Below the pieces are notes generated by a model, which saw only the letters and a list, made by a program, of their open reading frames with translations, was not told the origin of the DNA and made no database searches. From contig CAZAEZ010000003.1 of the NCBI GenBank assembly GCA_964484205.1, positions 124,001 to 188,000 on the forward strand: a stretch of 64,000 nt of DNA. The letters run 5' to 3'. This document shows, one piece after another, positions 9,657-18,226 of this stretch. Position 1 is the first letter of the stretch. Every line of letters begins with the position of its first letter. A program made the translations under genes and the position numbers. Source of the DNA: M3007 sp964484205 (GTDB taxonomy: Bacteria; Bacteroidota; Bacteroidia; Chitinophagales; Saprospiraceae).

Positions 9657-10337
9657 ATGAGCGTAGAATCGACATCCGCTCCTGCGGTCCAGGAGAAGAA
9701 AAAAGAGGCGCTGTTTTCGAAAAAGAACATCCGTACCCTGCGCGACCCGCTGGACGACAACAACCCGATCACCGTGCAGGTGCTGGGCATTTGTTCGGCG
9801 CTGGCGGTCACCGTGCAGGTCAAGCCGGCACTGATCATGGCAGTCGGGGTGATTTTCGTGACGGCATTTTCCAACCTGATCACCTCCTTGCTGCGGAACT
9901 CTATTCCCAACCGCGTCCGCATCATTGTGCAATTGATCATCGTGGCCACGCTGGTGACGATCGTAGACCAGGTGCTGAAAGCGTACATGTTTGATGTGAG
10001 TAAAAAACTATCGGTGTTTGTTGGCCTCATCATCACCAACTGCATCGTCATGGGGCGCCTCGAGGCGTTTGCACTGGCCCAAAAACCCTGGCCGTCATTC
10101 CTCGACGGCGTTGGCAATGGTGTGGGCTACGGCATTATCCTGGTGGTGGTCGCCATTTTCCGGGAGTTGTTCGGCGCCGGTACGCTAATGGGCTATCACG
10201 TGATTCCGCAATGGGCCTACGACCACGGCTATGTGAACAACGGCCTGATGGTGTTGCCACCGGCAGCCTTGTTTGTGATCGGCGTATACATCTGGGCGCA
10301 GCGCAGCTGGAATAAGAAACTGGTTAACGTATCTTGA
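9657..10337 (+). CDS. nqrD: Na+-translocating NADH:quinone reductase subunit D
   Basis: NqrD is a hydrophobic integral-membrane subunit related to RnfE. The 226 residues show about six membrane helices and family signatures NNPITVQVLGICSALAVT and LIITNCIVMGRLEAFA; the cysteine in TNCIVMGR is the type of residue that helps hold the intramembrane Fe-S centre between NqrD and NqrE. A hydrophilic leader of about 30 residues precedes the first helix. The stop lies 2 bp before the nqrE start. Confidence 0.96.
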   Translation: MSVESTSAPAVQEKKKEALFSKKNIRTLRDPLDDNNPITVQVLGICSALAVTVQVKPALIMAVGVIFVTAFSNLITSLLRNSIPNRVRIIVQLIIVATLVTIVDQVLKAYMFDVSKKLSVFVGLIITNCIVMGRLEAFALAQKPWPSFLDGVGNGVGYGIILVVVAIFRELFGAGTLMGYHVIPQWAYDHGYVNNGLMVLPPAALFVIGVYIWAQRSWNKKLVNVS

Positions 10338-10339
10338 TT

Positions 10340-10954
10340 ATGGAGCACTTACTGAACTTGCTTATAAAATCCATTTTCGTGGAAAACGTCGTTTTTGCGT
10401 TTTTCCTCGGAATGTGTTCATTTTTGGCTGTTTCCAAAAAAATAAAAACAGCCTTCGGCCTTGGCCTTGCGGTCATATTTGTCATGGTGCTCACCACACC
10501 GCTCAACTACCTCATCCTGCGCTATGCGCTGGTTGAAGGCGTCCTGGGCTGGGTGCATCCTTCGCTGGCAACGGTAGACCTGACTTTTTTGGCCTTTATC
10601 CTGTTTATTTCAACCATTGCCGGCGCCGTGCAGCTCGTTGAAATGGTGGTGGAAAAATTCGCTCCGGCGCTGTACACCTCGCTGGGTATTTTTCTGCCGC
10701 TCATCACGGTGAACTGTTCGATTCTCGGTACCTCGCTGTTCATGCAGGAGCGGGAATACAATTTCACCGAAACGGCCGTCTTTTCCGTCGGTTCCGGTAT
10801 CGGTTTTTTCCTGGCCATCGTACTGCTTTCGGCGATCCGCGAACGTTTGCGGTATTCCAATATCCCCGAGCCCTTGCAGGGGCTTGGCATTGCAATGATC
10901 ATCACCGGGCTCATGGGCATGGCCTTTTTGAGCTTTTCCGGCATACAACTTTAA
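10340..10954 (+). CDS. nqrE: Na+-translocating NADH:quinone reductase subunit E
   Basis: NqrE pairs with NqrD (RnfA/RnfE-like fold) in the membrane core. ATG 10340 gives MEHLLNLLIKSIFVENVV, the family N-terminus, and 204 residues; an upstream TTG overlapping nqrD is not needed. The signatures FFLGMCSFLAVSKK and LITVNCSILGTSLF carry the conserved cysteines. The gene is separated from nqrF by 124 bp containing imperfect inverted GGTTNCTGGTT / AACCAGNAACC words, so nqrF may have extra post-transcriptional control. Confidence 0.96.
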   Translation: MEHLLNLLIKSIFVENVVFAFFLGMCSFLAVSKKIKTAFGLGLAVIFVMVLTTPLNYLILRYALVEGVLGWVHPSLATVDLTFLAFILFISTIAGAVQLVEMVVEKFAPALYTSLGIFLPLITVNCSILGTSLFMQEREYNFTETAVFSVGSGIGFFLAIVLLSAIRERLRYSNIPEPLQGLGIAMIITGLMGMAFLSFSGIQL

Positions 10955-11078
10955 GGTTTCCGGTTGGAGGGTTGCTGGTTAGACGGTTTTACACCATTTC
11001 GGATGTTGAACAACCAGAAACCTTCCAACCAGTAACCTTAAAACCTCTAACTGTTTAACCAGTAATTTTTAAAAATAT

Positions 11079-12329
11079 ATGCTTCCCGTACTAGCATCCA
11101 GCATAGTCGTTTTTATCCTGGTCATCTTGCTGCTGGCGTACATGATTCTGGTGGCCAAAGACCGGCTGCTGCCGCAGGGCGATGTCAAGATCGTGATCAA
11201 TGGCGACGCCGAGCATGCCCTGGTTGTTAAACCCGGTGGGACCTTGCTGTCCACACTCTCGTCGAACAACCTGTTTCTGGCCTCTGCCTGCGGCGGCGGC
11301 GGCACTTGTGCCATGTGCACCTGCCAGGTTTTCGCCGGCGGCGGCGATGTGTTGCCTACCGAAACCAACCACCTGAACCGTTCCCAGGTGCGCGACCACC
11401 TGCGCCTTGCCTGCCAGGTGAAGGTGAAGGAAGATATGGAAATCAAGGTGCCCGACGAGGTGTTTGGCGTGAAAAAATGGGAATGCGAAGTCGTTTCAAA
11501 CGACAACGTGTCGACGTATATCAAGGAGTTTGTCGTAAAACTCCCGCCCGGTGAAACGCTGAAATTCCGCTCCGGCGACTATATCCAGATTGATGTGCCG
11601 GAAATCGTCATCCAATTTGACCGCGACCTGTACAACATCCCGGACCGATTTAAAGACGACTACGACAAGTTCAATATCTGGAACCTGAAAACCGTGGTGG
11701 AAGAACCGCTCTTCCGCGCCTATTCGATGGCCAACCACCCGGCCGAGGGCAACATTATCATGCTCAACATCCGGATTGCCACGCCACCGTGGGATCGCGC
11801 CAAAGGCGCCTTCGCCGATGTGCCGCCGGGCTATTGCTCCTCCTACGTGTTTTCCCGCAAACCGGGCGACAAGGTCACGATCAGCGGCCCCTACGGCGAG
11901 TTTCACATCAAAAAAACAGAAAATGAAATGGTGTATATCGGCGGTGGCGCCGGCATGGCCCCCCTGCGTTCGCACATTTTCCACCTGTTCCATACGCTGA
12001 AAACCGGGCGCAAGGTGTCGTACTGGTATGGCGCCCGCAGCCTGCGGGAAATTTTCTACGAAGATCATTTCCGCCAGATCGAAAAACAATTCCCCAACTT
12101 CCGCTTCGAAATCGCGCTTTCGGAACCGCTGCCTGAAGACAACTGGACGGGTTACAAAGGGTTTATCCACCAGGTGGTGCTCGACGAATACCTGAGCAAA
12201 CACCCTGAACCCGAAGAAGTGGAATACTACCTCTGCGGGCCGCCGCTCATGCTCTCCGCCGTGCAAAACATGCTCGACAATTTGGGCGTACCGGAGGAAA
12301 TGGTGGCCTTTGACGATTTCGGGAGCTGA
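11079..12329 (+). CDS. nqrF: Na+-translocating NADH:quinone reductase subunit F (NADH-oxidising)
   Basis: NqrF takes electrons from NADH through FAD to a [2Fe-2S] centre. An N-terminal membrane helix (residues 5-25) is followed by a ferredoxin domain with cluster cysteines at about 71, 77, 80 and 112 (CGGGGTCAMCTC plus a distal Cys). The FAD-binding motif RAYSMANHP and the NAD-binding motif GGGAGMAPLRSH are in the C-terminal ferredoxin-reductase part. The 416 residues match the family. It is the last structural nqr gene and is followed by a strong hairpin at 12341-12418. Confidence 0.97.
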   Translation: MLPVLASSIVVFILVILLLAYMILVAKDRLLPQGDVKIVINGDAEHALVVKPGGTLLSTLSSNNLFLASACGGGGTCAMCTCQVFAGGGDVLPTETNHLNRSQVRDHLRLACQVKVKEDMEIKVPDEVFGVKKWECEVVSNDNVSTYIKEFVVKLPPGETLKFRSGDYIQIDVPEIVIQFDRDLYNIPDRFKDDYDKFNIWNLKTVVEEPLFRAYSMANHPAEGNIIMLNIRIATPPWDRAKGAFADVPPGYCSSYVFSRKPGDKVTISGPYGEFHIKKTENEMVYIGGGAGMAPLRSHIFHLFHTLKTGRKVSYWYGARSLREIFYEDHFRQIEKQFPNFRFEIALSEPLPEDNWTGYKGFIHQVVLDEYLSKHPEPEEVEYYLCGPPLMLSAVQNMLDNLGVPEEMVAFDDFGS

Positions 12330-12340
12330 AGTTTAGACGG

Positions 12341-12418
12341 AAAGTTAAAATCACAAGAGGGGAAAATGTTTTTTTGCGCTGCGCGAAAAACATTTTCCCC
12401 TCTTGTGATTTTAACTTT
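12341..12418. terminator. 33-bp-arm perfect hairpin after nqrF
   Basis: The arms 12341-12373 and 12386-12418 are exact reverse complements around a GC-rich 12-nt loop that can itself fold (GCGC/GCGC). The stem is much longer than a typical intrinsic terminator and has no T-tract directly after it. It could end or attenuate transcription between nqrF and apbE, or be a palindromic repeat insertion. Confidence 0.6.
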
Positions 12419-12525
12419 ACAAAATACTTCAACGGGTAGGGGCCGCTTTGCTGTCACCGGATTTGCTGCCGGTGTGACGGAGGAGTATGACCACATTACA
12501 TGAATCGGGAACACACAACCAAACC

Positions 12526-13503
12526 ATGCAATACAGATTTCTAGTTTTCCTGCTCTTTTTTTCCGCCTGCCAAAACAAACAACCCGAATACACCCAACTC
12601 GAAGGGCAGGCGCAAGGCACCACGTTTCATATCACGTACCTCGACCGGGAGAGCCGCGATTTTTCCGAACAGGTGGACAGCCTGTTTCGCCTGATCGACC
12701 GCAGCATGTCGCTTTGGGACAGCACGTCCATCATCAGCCGGGTGAACCGGAACGAACCCGGGGTGGTGCCGGACGAGCATTTCACAGCGGTATTCCAGCG
12801 CGGGCAGGCAATCGCGGCGGCCACCGAAGGCATGTTCGACATGACGGTGGGGCCCCTGGTGCGCGCCTGGGGATTTAGTTATAAAAAAGGATTGCCGCCG
12901 CCCGATTCGGCCCAGGTGGACAGTTTGCGGCAGCTGATCGGGTTTCAAAAAATACGGCTCGAAAACGGCCTTTTGAAAAAAGAAGACCCGCGCATGGAAG
13001 TCGACGTGAATGCCATTGCACAGGGCTACACCGTGGATGTGCTGGCGCTGTTTTTGGAAAAACATGGCGTTCAAAATTACATGGTGGAAGTGGGTGGCGA
13101 AGTACGCGCTGCGGGTAAAAATGCGCGCGGTGAATTTTGGCGTATCGGGATCGACAAACCGGTGGAAGACGGCGGCGAAGACCGTCCCCTGCAGACGGTG
13201 GTACCGCTGGAAAATCAGGCGCTTGCCACCTCGGGCAGCTACCGCAAGTTTGTGGAGCGCGACGGTAAAAAATACAGCCATGCCATCGATCCGAAAACCG
13301 GTTACCCGATTACGCATAACCTACTTAGCGTGTCCGTACTTGCCGGCGACTGCATGACCGCCGATGCCTATGCCACGGCATTTCTGGTGCTGGGTTTGGA
13401 AAAGTCCCTGAAAATTGCACAGGAACAGGGCTTGAAAGTGTACGGCATTTACGCCGACGAAACCGGCGCTTTGCAGGTGAAAAGCACCTTTGATGCGCAG
13501 TGA
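12526..13503 (+). CDS. apbE: FAD:protein FMN transferase (lipoprotein)
   Basis: ApbE moves FMN from FAD onto Ser/Thr of target proteins, here most likely NqrB and NqrC. ATG 12526 (inside a longer frame opening at 12487) gives a 325-residue protein with a lipoprotein signal (FLVFLLFFSAC, lipobox Cys), placing it on the periplasmic side. Family signatures are GMFDMTVGPLVRAWGF, DVNAIAQGYTVDVLA, VEVGGEVRAAGKN and SHAIDPKTGYPI; the last holds the Mg/FAD-binding region. Its position straight after nqrF fits maturation of the Nqr complex. Confidence 0.95.
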   Translation: MQYRFLVFLLFFSACQNKQPEYTQLEGQAQGTTFHITYLDRESRDFSEQVDSLFRLIDRSMSLWDSTSIISRVNRNEPGVVPDEHFTAVFQRGQAIAAATEGMFDMTVGPLVRAWGFSYKKGLPPPDSAQVDSLRQLIGFQKIRLENGLLKKEDPRMEVDVNAIAQGYTVDVLALFLEKHGVQNYMVEVGGEVRAAGKNARGEFWRIGIDKPVEDGGEDRPLQTVVPLENQALATSGSYRKFVERDGKKYSHAIDPKTGYPITHNLLSVSVLAGDCMTADAYATAFLVLGLEKSLKIAQEQGLKVYGIYADETGALQVKSTFDAQ

Positions 13504-13591
13504 TTTTTTCGACAAAAATTAGTCGAAATTATGCGGGAAATAAATCGGCACGTCAACTGCCTGTCTACCTTTCGGGGAGAACTTTCCGCAT

Positions 13592-14905
13592 ATGGCACTC
13601 CTGATCGTTGTGGTGTTTATCCTTGGATACACCCTCATTGCCCTGGAACATCCCCTGAAAATTGACAAAGCCGCTTCTGCCCTGCTGACGGGCGTTTTTT
13701 GCTGGACGATCCTTGTTTTCGGCATCGAAACTATGCCGGTTTCCGGCACGGAACTTTCCGGCAACTCCCAGGCTTTTTTGCACAATTCCCTGTCCGAACA
13801 CCTGAGCAACATTTCCGAAATCCTGTTTTTCCTGCTCGGCGCCATGACCATCGTCGAACTGGTGGACGTGCACGACGGCTTCCGGATCATCACCGACCGC
13901 ATCCAGACCACCAGCCGCGTGAAATTACTTTGGATCATAGCCTGGGTGGCATTTTTCCTCTCGTCGGTGCTCGACAATATGACGACGGCGATCATCATGT
14001 GCGCGCTGTTGCGCAAGATGGTCCGGAAGCATGACGATCTGTGGTTTTTTGGCGGCTTTGTCATCATTGCCGCCAATGCCGGCGGCGCCTGGTCGCCCAT
14101 CGGCGACGTGACGACCATCATGCTGTGGATCGGCGGGCAGGTGACCACGCTGGAGATCATGGGGAACACCATTTTTGTTTCCATGATCGCCCTGTTGGCG
14201 CCTTTGGTGGTGGCTACGGTGGTGTTGCGGCGCAAGCGCGGGCAGCCGGAGCTGGCAAAAGTAGAACTTGCCGAAGGGAACAACAGTTCGCCGTTTGAGC
14301 GCAAGTTGCTGTTCATTTTGGGCGTTGCTGCGCTGTTGTTTGTGCCGGTTTTTAAAACCCTGACGCACATGCCGCCGTACATGGGTATTTTGTTTGGCGT
14401 GGGCGCCCTGTGGTATGTAACCGAATTTTTGCACCGCGGCGACCCGCCCCAACAACGGCACGAGCGCACCGTGGCCGCCATTTTGCACCGGATTGACACG
14501 CCGGCGATTTTGTTTTTTCTCGGCATTCTGCTTGCGGTGGGCGCGCTCGATTCCTCCGGGCATTTGCACCTGCTGTCGGAATTTTTAGACCGGAGTTTCG
14601 GCAATATTTACCTGATCAACATCCTCATTGGCCTGCTGTCGGCTGTTGTTGACAACGTGCCGCTGGTGGCCGCTTCGATGGGCATGTACAAAATGACGGA
14701 ATTTCCGCCCAACCACGACTTTTGGAACCTGCTGGCCTACTGCGCCGGTACCGGGGGTAGCATCCTCATCATCGGTTCGGCGGCCGGGGTGGCTTCCATG
14801 GGTATCCTGAAAGTCGATTTTCTGTGGTACATGAAACGCATTACGCCCTATGCAGCCATCGGGTATTTTGCCGGGGTGGCGGTGTATTATTTGTTGCACT
14901 TGTAG
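13592..14905 (+). CDS. nhaD: Na+/H+ antiporter, NhaD family
   Basis: A 437-residue polytopic membrane protein with the NhaD pattern: ALEHPLKIDKAASALL near the N-terminus, the helix containing SSVLDNMTTAIIM, AANAGGAWSPIGDVTTIMLW and, near the C-terminus, AVVDNVPLVAASMGM. These paired D-N-[MV]-T/P motifs are the ion-binding discontinuous helices of the ion transporter superfamily. It lies directly after nqrA-F and apbE, so a primary sodium pump and a sodium/proton exchanger are neighbours; NhaD could use or balance the sodium gradient made by Nqr. The start ATG at 13592 directly precedes the first membrane helix. Confidence 0.93.
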   Translation: MALLIVVVFILGYTLIALEHPLKIDKAASALLTGVFCWTILVFGIETMPVSGTELSGNSQAFLHNSLSEHLSNISEILFFLLGAMTIVELVDVHDGFRIITDRIQTTSRVKLLWIIAWVAFFLSSVLDNMTTAIIMCALLRKMVRKHDDLWFFGGFVIIAANAGGAWSPIGDVTTIMLWIGGQVTTLEIMGNTIFVSMIALLAPLVVATVVLRRKRGQPELAKVELAEGNNSSPFERKLLFILGVAALLFVPVFKTLTHMPPYMGILFGVGALWYVTEFLHRGDPPQQRHERTVAAILHRIDTPAILFFLGILLAVGALDSSGHLHLLSEFLDRSFGNIYLINILIGLLSAVVDNVPLVAASMGMYKMTEFPPNHDFWNLLAYCAGTGGSILIIGSAAGVASMGILKVDFLWYMKRITPYAAIGYFAGVAVYYLLHL

Positions 14906-14957
14906 GACTGTTGATCGCTCAAAATACGCCAACCTCGGACGCACCAGAGGTGCGCCG

Positions 14958-16067
14958 TTACACCCGCTTCCGATACGTCCAAACCGCTAACCCGTTCACC
15001 ACAGCCGCATAACCCAGCACGGTAAAAAAGTTTTGCTGAATATCGGCAAACGTGGCCCCCTTGAGCAGCACCAGCCGCATGAATTCCACGAAATACTTGA
15101 CCGGGTTGATCACGTTGAGCCACTGTGCCCATTCGGGCATGCTGTCTACGGGGGTGAACAGGCCGCACATGAGGATGAAAATGAGCAGGAAAAACCAGGC
15201 GGTGAACATGGCCTGCTGCTGCGATTCGGCAAAATTGGAGATCAGAAAACCGATACCCAGCATGCAGGGTGCAAATACCAGGGTGTAGGCAAACACCAGC
15301 CACAAGTTGCCCAGCATGGGAATGCGGAACACCAGCCAACCCACTGTCAGGCCTACCGTCATCATCACCAGCGAGATCACCCAAAACGGCAGCAGTTTGC
15401 CCAGGATGAACTGCCATTTGTGAATTGGGGTCACGTTCAGCTGCTCGATGGTGCCCACCTCCCGCTCGCGCACGATGTTGAGCGCCGTGAGAAAACAAAT
15501 GATCAGGGCAATGATCTCACCCAGAATACCCGGCACCATGAAGGTTTTATAGTCCAGCAGGGGGTTGTACCAGTTGCTGTATTCCACCTGAATGGCAGCC
15601 GGCGGGCGGTTCGCAGCAACCGAAGAGGCTTCGTTCAGGGAGTAGGCCCGAACAATATTGCTGGCATACCCGATCGCCAAGCCCGCCTTTACCGCATTGA
15701 TGGCATTGGCCGTGATGGCTACCTTGCCGGCCCCTTCGCGGATGTAATCGCGCTCGAAATGGGGCGGAATTTCAAGGATGAGGTCCGTGCGGTCGCGCGC
15801 CAGATCGGCATCGGCGATTTTGCTGGAAAAAACGGTGTTGTACACCTTGAAGTACCCCGAAGCGCCAAAGGTGGCTACCAGTTGCCGCGACATCGGCGAA
15901 AGGTCGTGATCGACCACGCCGAGCGAGAGGTTTTTTACCTCATAATTGGCCGCAAACGACAACAAGACGGTTTGCACAACCGGCATGACCAACAGCATTG
16001 GCAACATGAACTTGTTGCGGAAAATCTGCAGGAATTCTTTTTGAACGAGATATAGTACAGTACGCAT
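14958..16067 (-). CDS. ABC-2 type transporter permease (second of two)
   Basis: The start MRTVLYLVQKEFLQIFRNKF at 16067 is the classic N-terminus of ABC2_membrane_3 permeases (YbhR/YhhJ-like); the longer frame to 16160 only reads into a repeat element. The 369-residue protein has one N-terminal membrane helix, a periplasmic domain of about 130 residues (VKNLSLGVVDHDLSPMSRQL onward), and five C-terminal helices with VREREVGTIEQLNVTP before helix 3. It is the last gene of the tetR-tolC-hlyD-ATPase-ATPase-permease-permease operon and presumably forms the inner-membrane channel with the neighbouring permease. Confidence 0.92.
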   Translation of the reverse strand: MRTVLYLVQKEFLQIFRNKFMLPMLLVMPVVQTVLLSFAANYEVKNLSLGVVDHDLSPMSRQLVATFGASGYFKVYNTVFSSKIADADLARDRTDLILEIPPHFERDYIREGAGKVAITANAINAVKAGLAIGYASNIVRAYSLNEASSVAANRPPAAIQVEYSNWYNPLLDYKTFMVPGILGEIIALIICFLTALNIVREREVGTIEQLNVTPIHKWQFILGKLLPFWVISLVMMTVGLTVGWLVFRIPMLGNLWLVFAYTLVFAPCMLGIGFLISNFAESQQQAMFTAWFFLLIFILMCGLFTPVDSMPEWAQWLNVINPVKYFVEFMRLVLLKGATFADIQQNFFTVLGYAAVVNGLAVWTYRKRV

Positions 16068-16086
16068 GATTCTTACTTTTTTATGC

Positions 16087-16246
16087 ACCACGGAGGCATG
16101 GAGGACACGGAATTCCGCCTGCGGCGGAATAGGTTTTGACAGGATTAACAAGATCAACATGTTTTTTTCTTGTAAATCCGGTTGATCCTGTCAAGTTAAA
16201 TAACCGCCGAAGGCGAAAAACTCCGTGTCCTCCATGCCTCCGTGGT
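16087..16246. repeat. 160-bp palindromic intergenic element, copy A
   Basis: Perfect 25-bp terminal inverted arms (16087-16111 and 16222-16246, core CCTCCATGCCTCCGTGGT) enclose a core with CCGCC..GGCGG palindromes and GACAGGATTAACAAGATC / GATCCTGTC halves. A second copy of the same length, with its core in the opposite orientation, lies at 20833-20992. The element fills the gap between the two permease genes. Confidence 0.85.
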
Positions 16247-16255
16247 AAAAAACAT

Positions 16256-17377
16256 TTACTCCAGCCGGCTTTTAAAATTCCGGACACTCACGCCGATAAA
16301 CACCACCGCCATGCCTACCAGCACCAGCGTTTCTTTCCACAAATAACTCAGCCCGACGCCCTTGATCATCACGCCTTTGACAATGGGGATAAACCAGGTG
16401 GCCGGAAACGCCGTGCCCACGGCCTGCAAAAACACCGGCATACTTTCGCGCGGGAATATAAAGCCCGACAAAACGATCGTCGGCATCATCAGGCTGAGCG
16501 CCGACACGAACAACGCGGCCATTTGGGTTTGCGCCCGGGTAGAGATCAAAATACCCAGCGCCAGCGCTACAAACATGTACAAAAAACACTCGAAACCCAG
16601 CAAGAGAAAACTCCCCCGCATCGGCATGCCGAATACCAGCATCCCGATCAGCACCACCAGCACAGCGTTCAAAAACGACAGGGCCAGGTAAGGCGCCGTT
16701 TTCCCCAGCACAATTTGCAAGGGTTTCAGGGGCGATACCAGCAGCACCTCCATGGTGCCCATTTCTTTTTCGCGCGCCAGGGTGATCGAGGTCATCATGG
16801 CGGATACCAGCATCAGGATCAGCGTCATCACGCCCGGCACGAAGTTGAACACCGCTTTTTCTTCCGGATTGTACCGCATGCGGGTTTCCGCCAGGATCAC
16901 GGGTTGCGGATTGCTGCCTGCTCCGATTGCGGATTGGCTGCGCTCCAGTTGGTAATCCAGTATGATCGCGTTGGCGTAGTTGATCAGGGTTGTCGCCGTG
17001 TTCGGGTCGCTGGCATCGCCGATGAGCTGAATTTTGGCGGCGCCTTCATGGTCGAGCGTATGCCCGAAACCGGGCGGAAAAACCAGTGCCAGCTTAATGC
17101 TCCCATTGCGGAACGCCGGCTCCAATTGCTCGGGCGATTGCAGGTTGGCCGCCACGCGGAAGTAGCCGCTGGACACGAGTTTGTTCGTCAGCCGAATGCT
17201 GGCCACATCTTTCGACGGATCGAGCACGGCGATGTTGGCGTCTTTCACCTCGTTGGTCAGCACAAAACCGAACAGCAACACCTGCACCATCGGCATGCCG
17301 AACAGGATGAGCATCGTGCGGCGATCGCGGTAGATGTGGCGGAATTCTTTCAGGACAAATGCCAGGAAGCGGTTCAT
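16256..17377 (-). CDS. ABC-2 type transporter permease (first of two)
   Basis: A 373-residue ABC2_membrane_3 permease: the N-terminus MNRFLAFVLKEFRHIYRDRR and first helix are followed by a periplasmic domain, then five helices, with LAREKEMGTMEVLLVSPLKP marking the coupling region. It pairs with the downstream permease and the two upstream ATPases. Residues encoded around 16904-16935 (SAIGAGSNPQ) carry a short repeat that also occurs, in frame, in riboflavin synthase at 62232-62275, so part of the periplasmic domain appears to be repeat-derived. The gap to the ATPase gene is filled by a 29-bp-arm hairpin. Confidence 0.92.
   Translation of the reverse strand: MNRFLAFVLKEFRHIYRDRRTMLILFGMPMVQVLLFGFVLTNEVKDANIAVLDPSKDVASIRLTNKLVSSGYFRVAANLQSPEQLEPAFRNGSIKLALVFPPGFGHTLDHEGAAKIQLIGDASDPNTATTLINYANAIILDYQLERSQSAIGAGSNPQPVILAETRMRYNPEEKAVFNFVPGVMTLILMLVSAMMTSITLAREKEMGTMEVLLVSPLKPLQIVLGKTAPYLALSFLNAVLVVLIGMLVFGMPMRGSFLLLGFECFLYMFVALALGILISTRAQTQMAALFVSALSLMMPTIVLSGFIFPRESMPVFLQAVGTAFPATWFIPIVKGVMIKGVGLSYLWKETLVLVGMAVVFIGVSVRNFKSRLE
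16904..16935 (-). repeat. in-frame coding repeat (copy in ABC permease)
   Basis: On the minus strand this reads AATCCGCAATC, then GGAGC, then an 18-bp core GCAGGCAGCAATCCGCAA, encoding part of QSAIGAGSNPQ. The 18-bp core and the flanking AATCCGCAATC are shared with the ribE gene at 62232-62275. Confidence 0.7.
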
Positions 17378-17429
17378 GTTTTTTATAGATTGTTGGTTGG
17401 AGGGTTAGAGGTTTGCAATGCATTACCCA

Positions 17430-17497
17430 CCGTAGGGGCGACCCTCGCGGTCGCCCATCTACCGGTTAATGGGCGACCGCGAGGGTCGCCCCTACGG
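17430..17497. repeat. perfect hairpin with 29-bp arms
   Basis: The arms 17430-17458 and 17469-17497 (core GGGGCGACCCTCGCGGTCGCC) are exact reverse complements around a 10-nt loop. The right arm ends one base from the stop codon of the ABC ATPase gene. It has the form of a REP-type intergenic palindrome and may also stabilise or end the upstream message segment. Confidence 0.85.
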
Positions 17498-17498
17498 C

Positions 17499-18224
17499 CT
17501 ATGCCTGGCGCGCGAGTTTTCGGAATACTTCATCCATATCCGTGGCTGCAAAAGTTTTTTTCATGTTTCGGGGTGTGTCGAGTGCCTCGATCTTGCCGTC
17601 GACCATAATGCTGACCCGGTTGCAATACTCGGCTTCGTCCATGTAGTGGGTGGTGACCATGAGGGTCACACCATCGTGCGAGGCTTCGTAAATCAGGTCC
17701 CAGAACTGCCGCCGGGTGAGCGGGTCGACACCGCTGGTGGGCTCATCGAGGAACACAATGCGCGGCTCGTGCAGCAGGGCGACCGAAAAAGCCAGTTTCT
17801 GGCGCCAGCCCAGGGGCAAACCGGCCACCAGTTGATCGGCGTAAGGTTCGAGTTGGAGTTTTTCGAGCAGCACGGCTGTTTTGGTTTTAATGTCGGTGCG
17901 TTTAAGCCCGTAGATCCCGCCGTAGAGCCGGATATTTTCGCGCACCGTGAGGTCTTCGTACAGGCTGAATTTCTGACTCATGTAGCCGATGCGGCGTTTT
18001 ACCTGTTCGGGTTTGCGCTGCACGTCAATGCCGGCTACCCAGGCCTGCCCGCCACTGGGCTTGAGCAGGCCGGTGAGCATTTTCAGGGCGGTGGTTTTTC
18101 CGGCGCCGTTGGCGCCTAAAAAACCAAATATCTCGCCCGGGGCCACCTGGAAGGAAATGGCATCGACGGCGGTGAAGCTGCCGAAAGTTTTGGTGAGCTG
18201 TTCGGTTTGAATGGCGTAGTCCAT
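17499..18224 (-). CDS. ABC transporter ATP-binding protein (second of two)
   Basis: The start at 18224 (MDYAIQTEQLTKTFGSF) leaves 2 bp after the stop of the upstream ATPase gene; the longer frame to 18254 would overlap it. The 241-residue protein has Walker A GANGAGKTT at about 35-43, the Q-loop region MSQKFSLYEDLT, a signature region with the unusual sequence LPLGWRQKLAFSVAL in place of LSGG, Walker B RIVFLDEPTSGVDP and the H-loop TTHYMDEAEYC. The altered signature occurs in YbhF-type C-terminal ATPase halves, so this gene and the one before it together correspond to a split YbhF. Confidence 0.93.
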   Translation of the reverse strand: MDYAIQTEQLTKTFGSFTAVDAISFQVAPGEIFGFLGANGAGKTTALKMLTGLLKPSGGQAWVAGIDVQRKPEQVKRRIGYMSQKFSLYEDLTVRENIRLYGGIYGLKRTDIKTKTAVLLEKLQLEPYADQLVAGLPLGWRQKLAFSVALLHEPRIVFLDEPTSGVDPLTRRQFWDLIYEASHDGVTLMVTTHYMDEAEYCNRVSIMVDGKIEALDTPRNMKKTFAATDMDEVFRKLARQA

Positions 18225-18226
18225 GG

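Noticed and set aside
16136..17608. A 490-codon plus-strand frame opposite the ABC permease
   Set aside because: It is rich in His, Arg and Gln, has no domain, and is the antisense shadow of a clear permease gene in GC-rich DNA.
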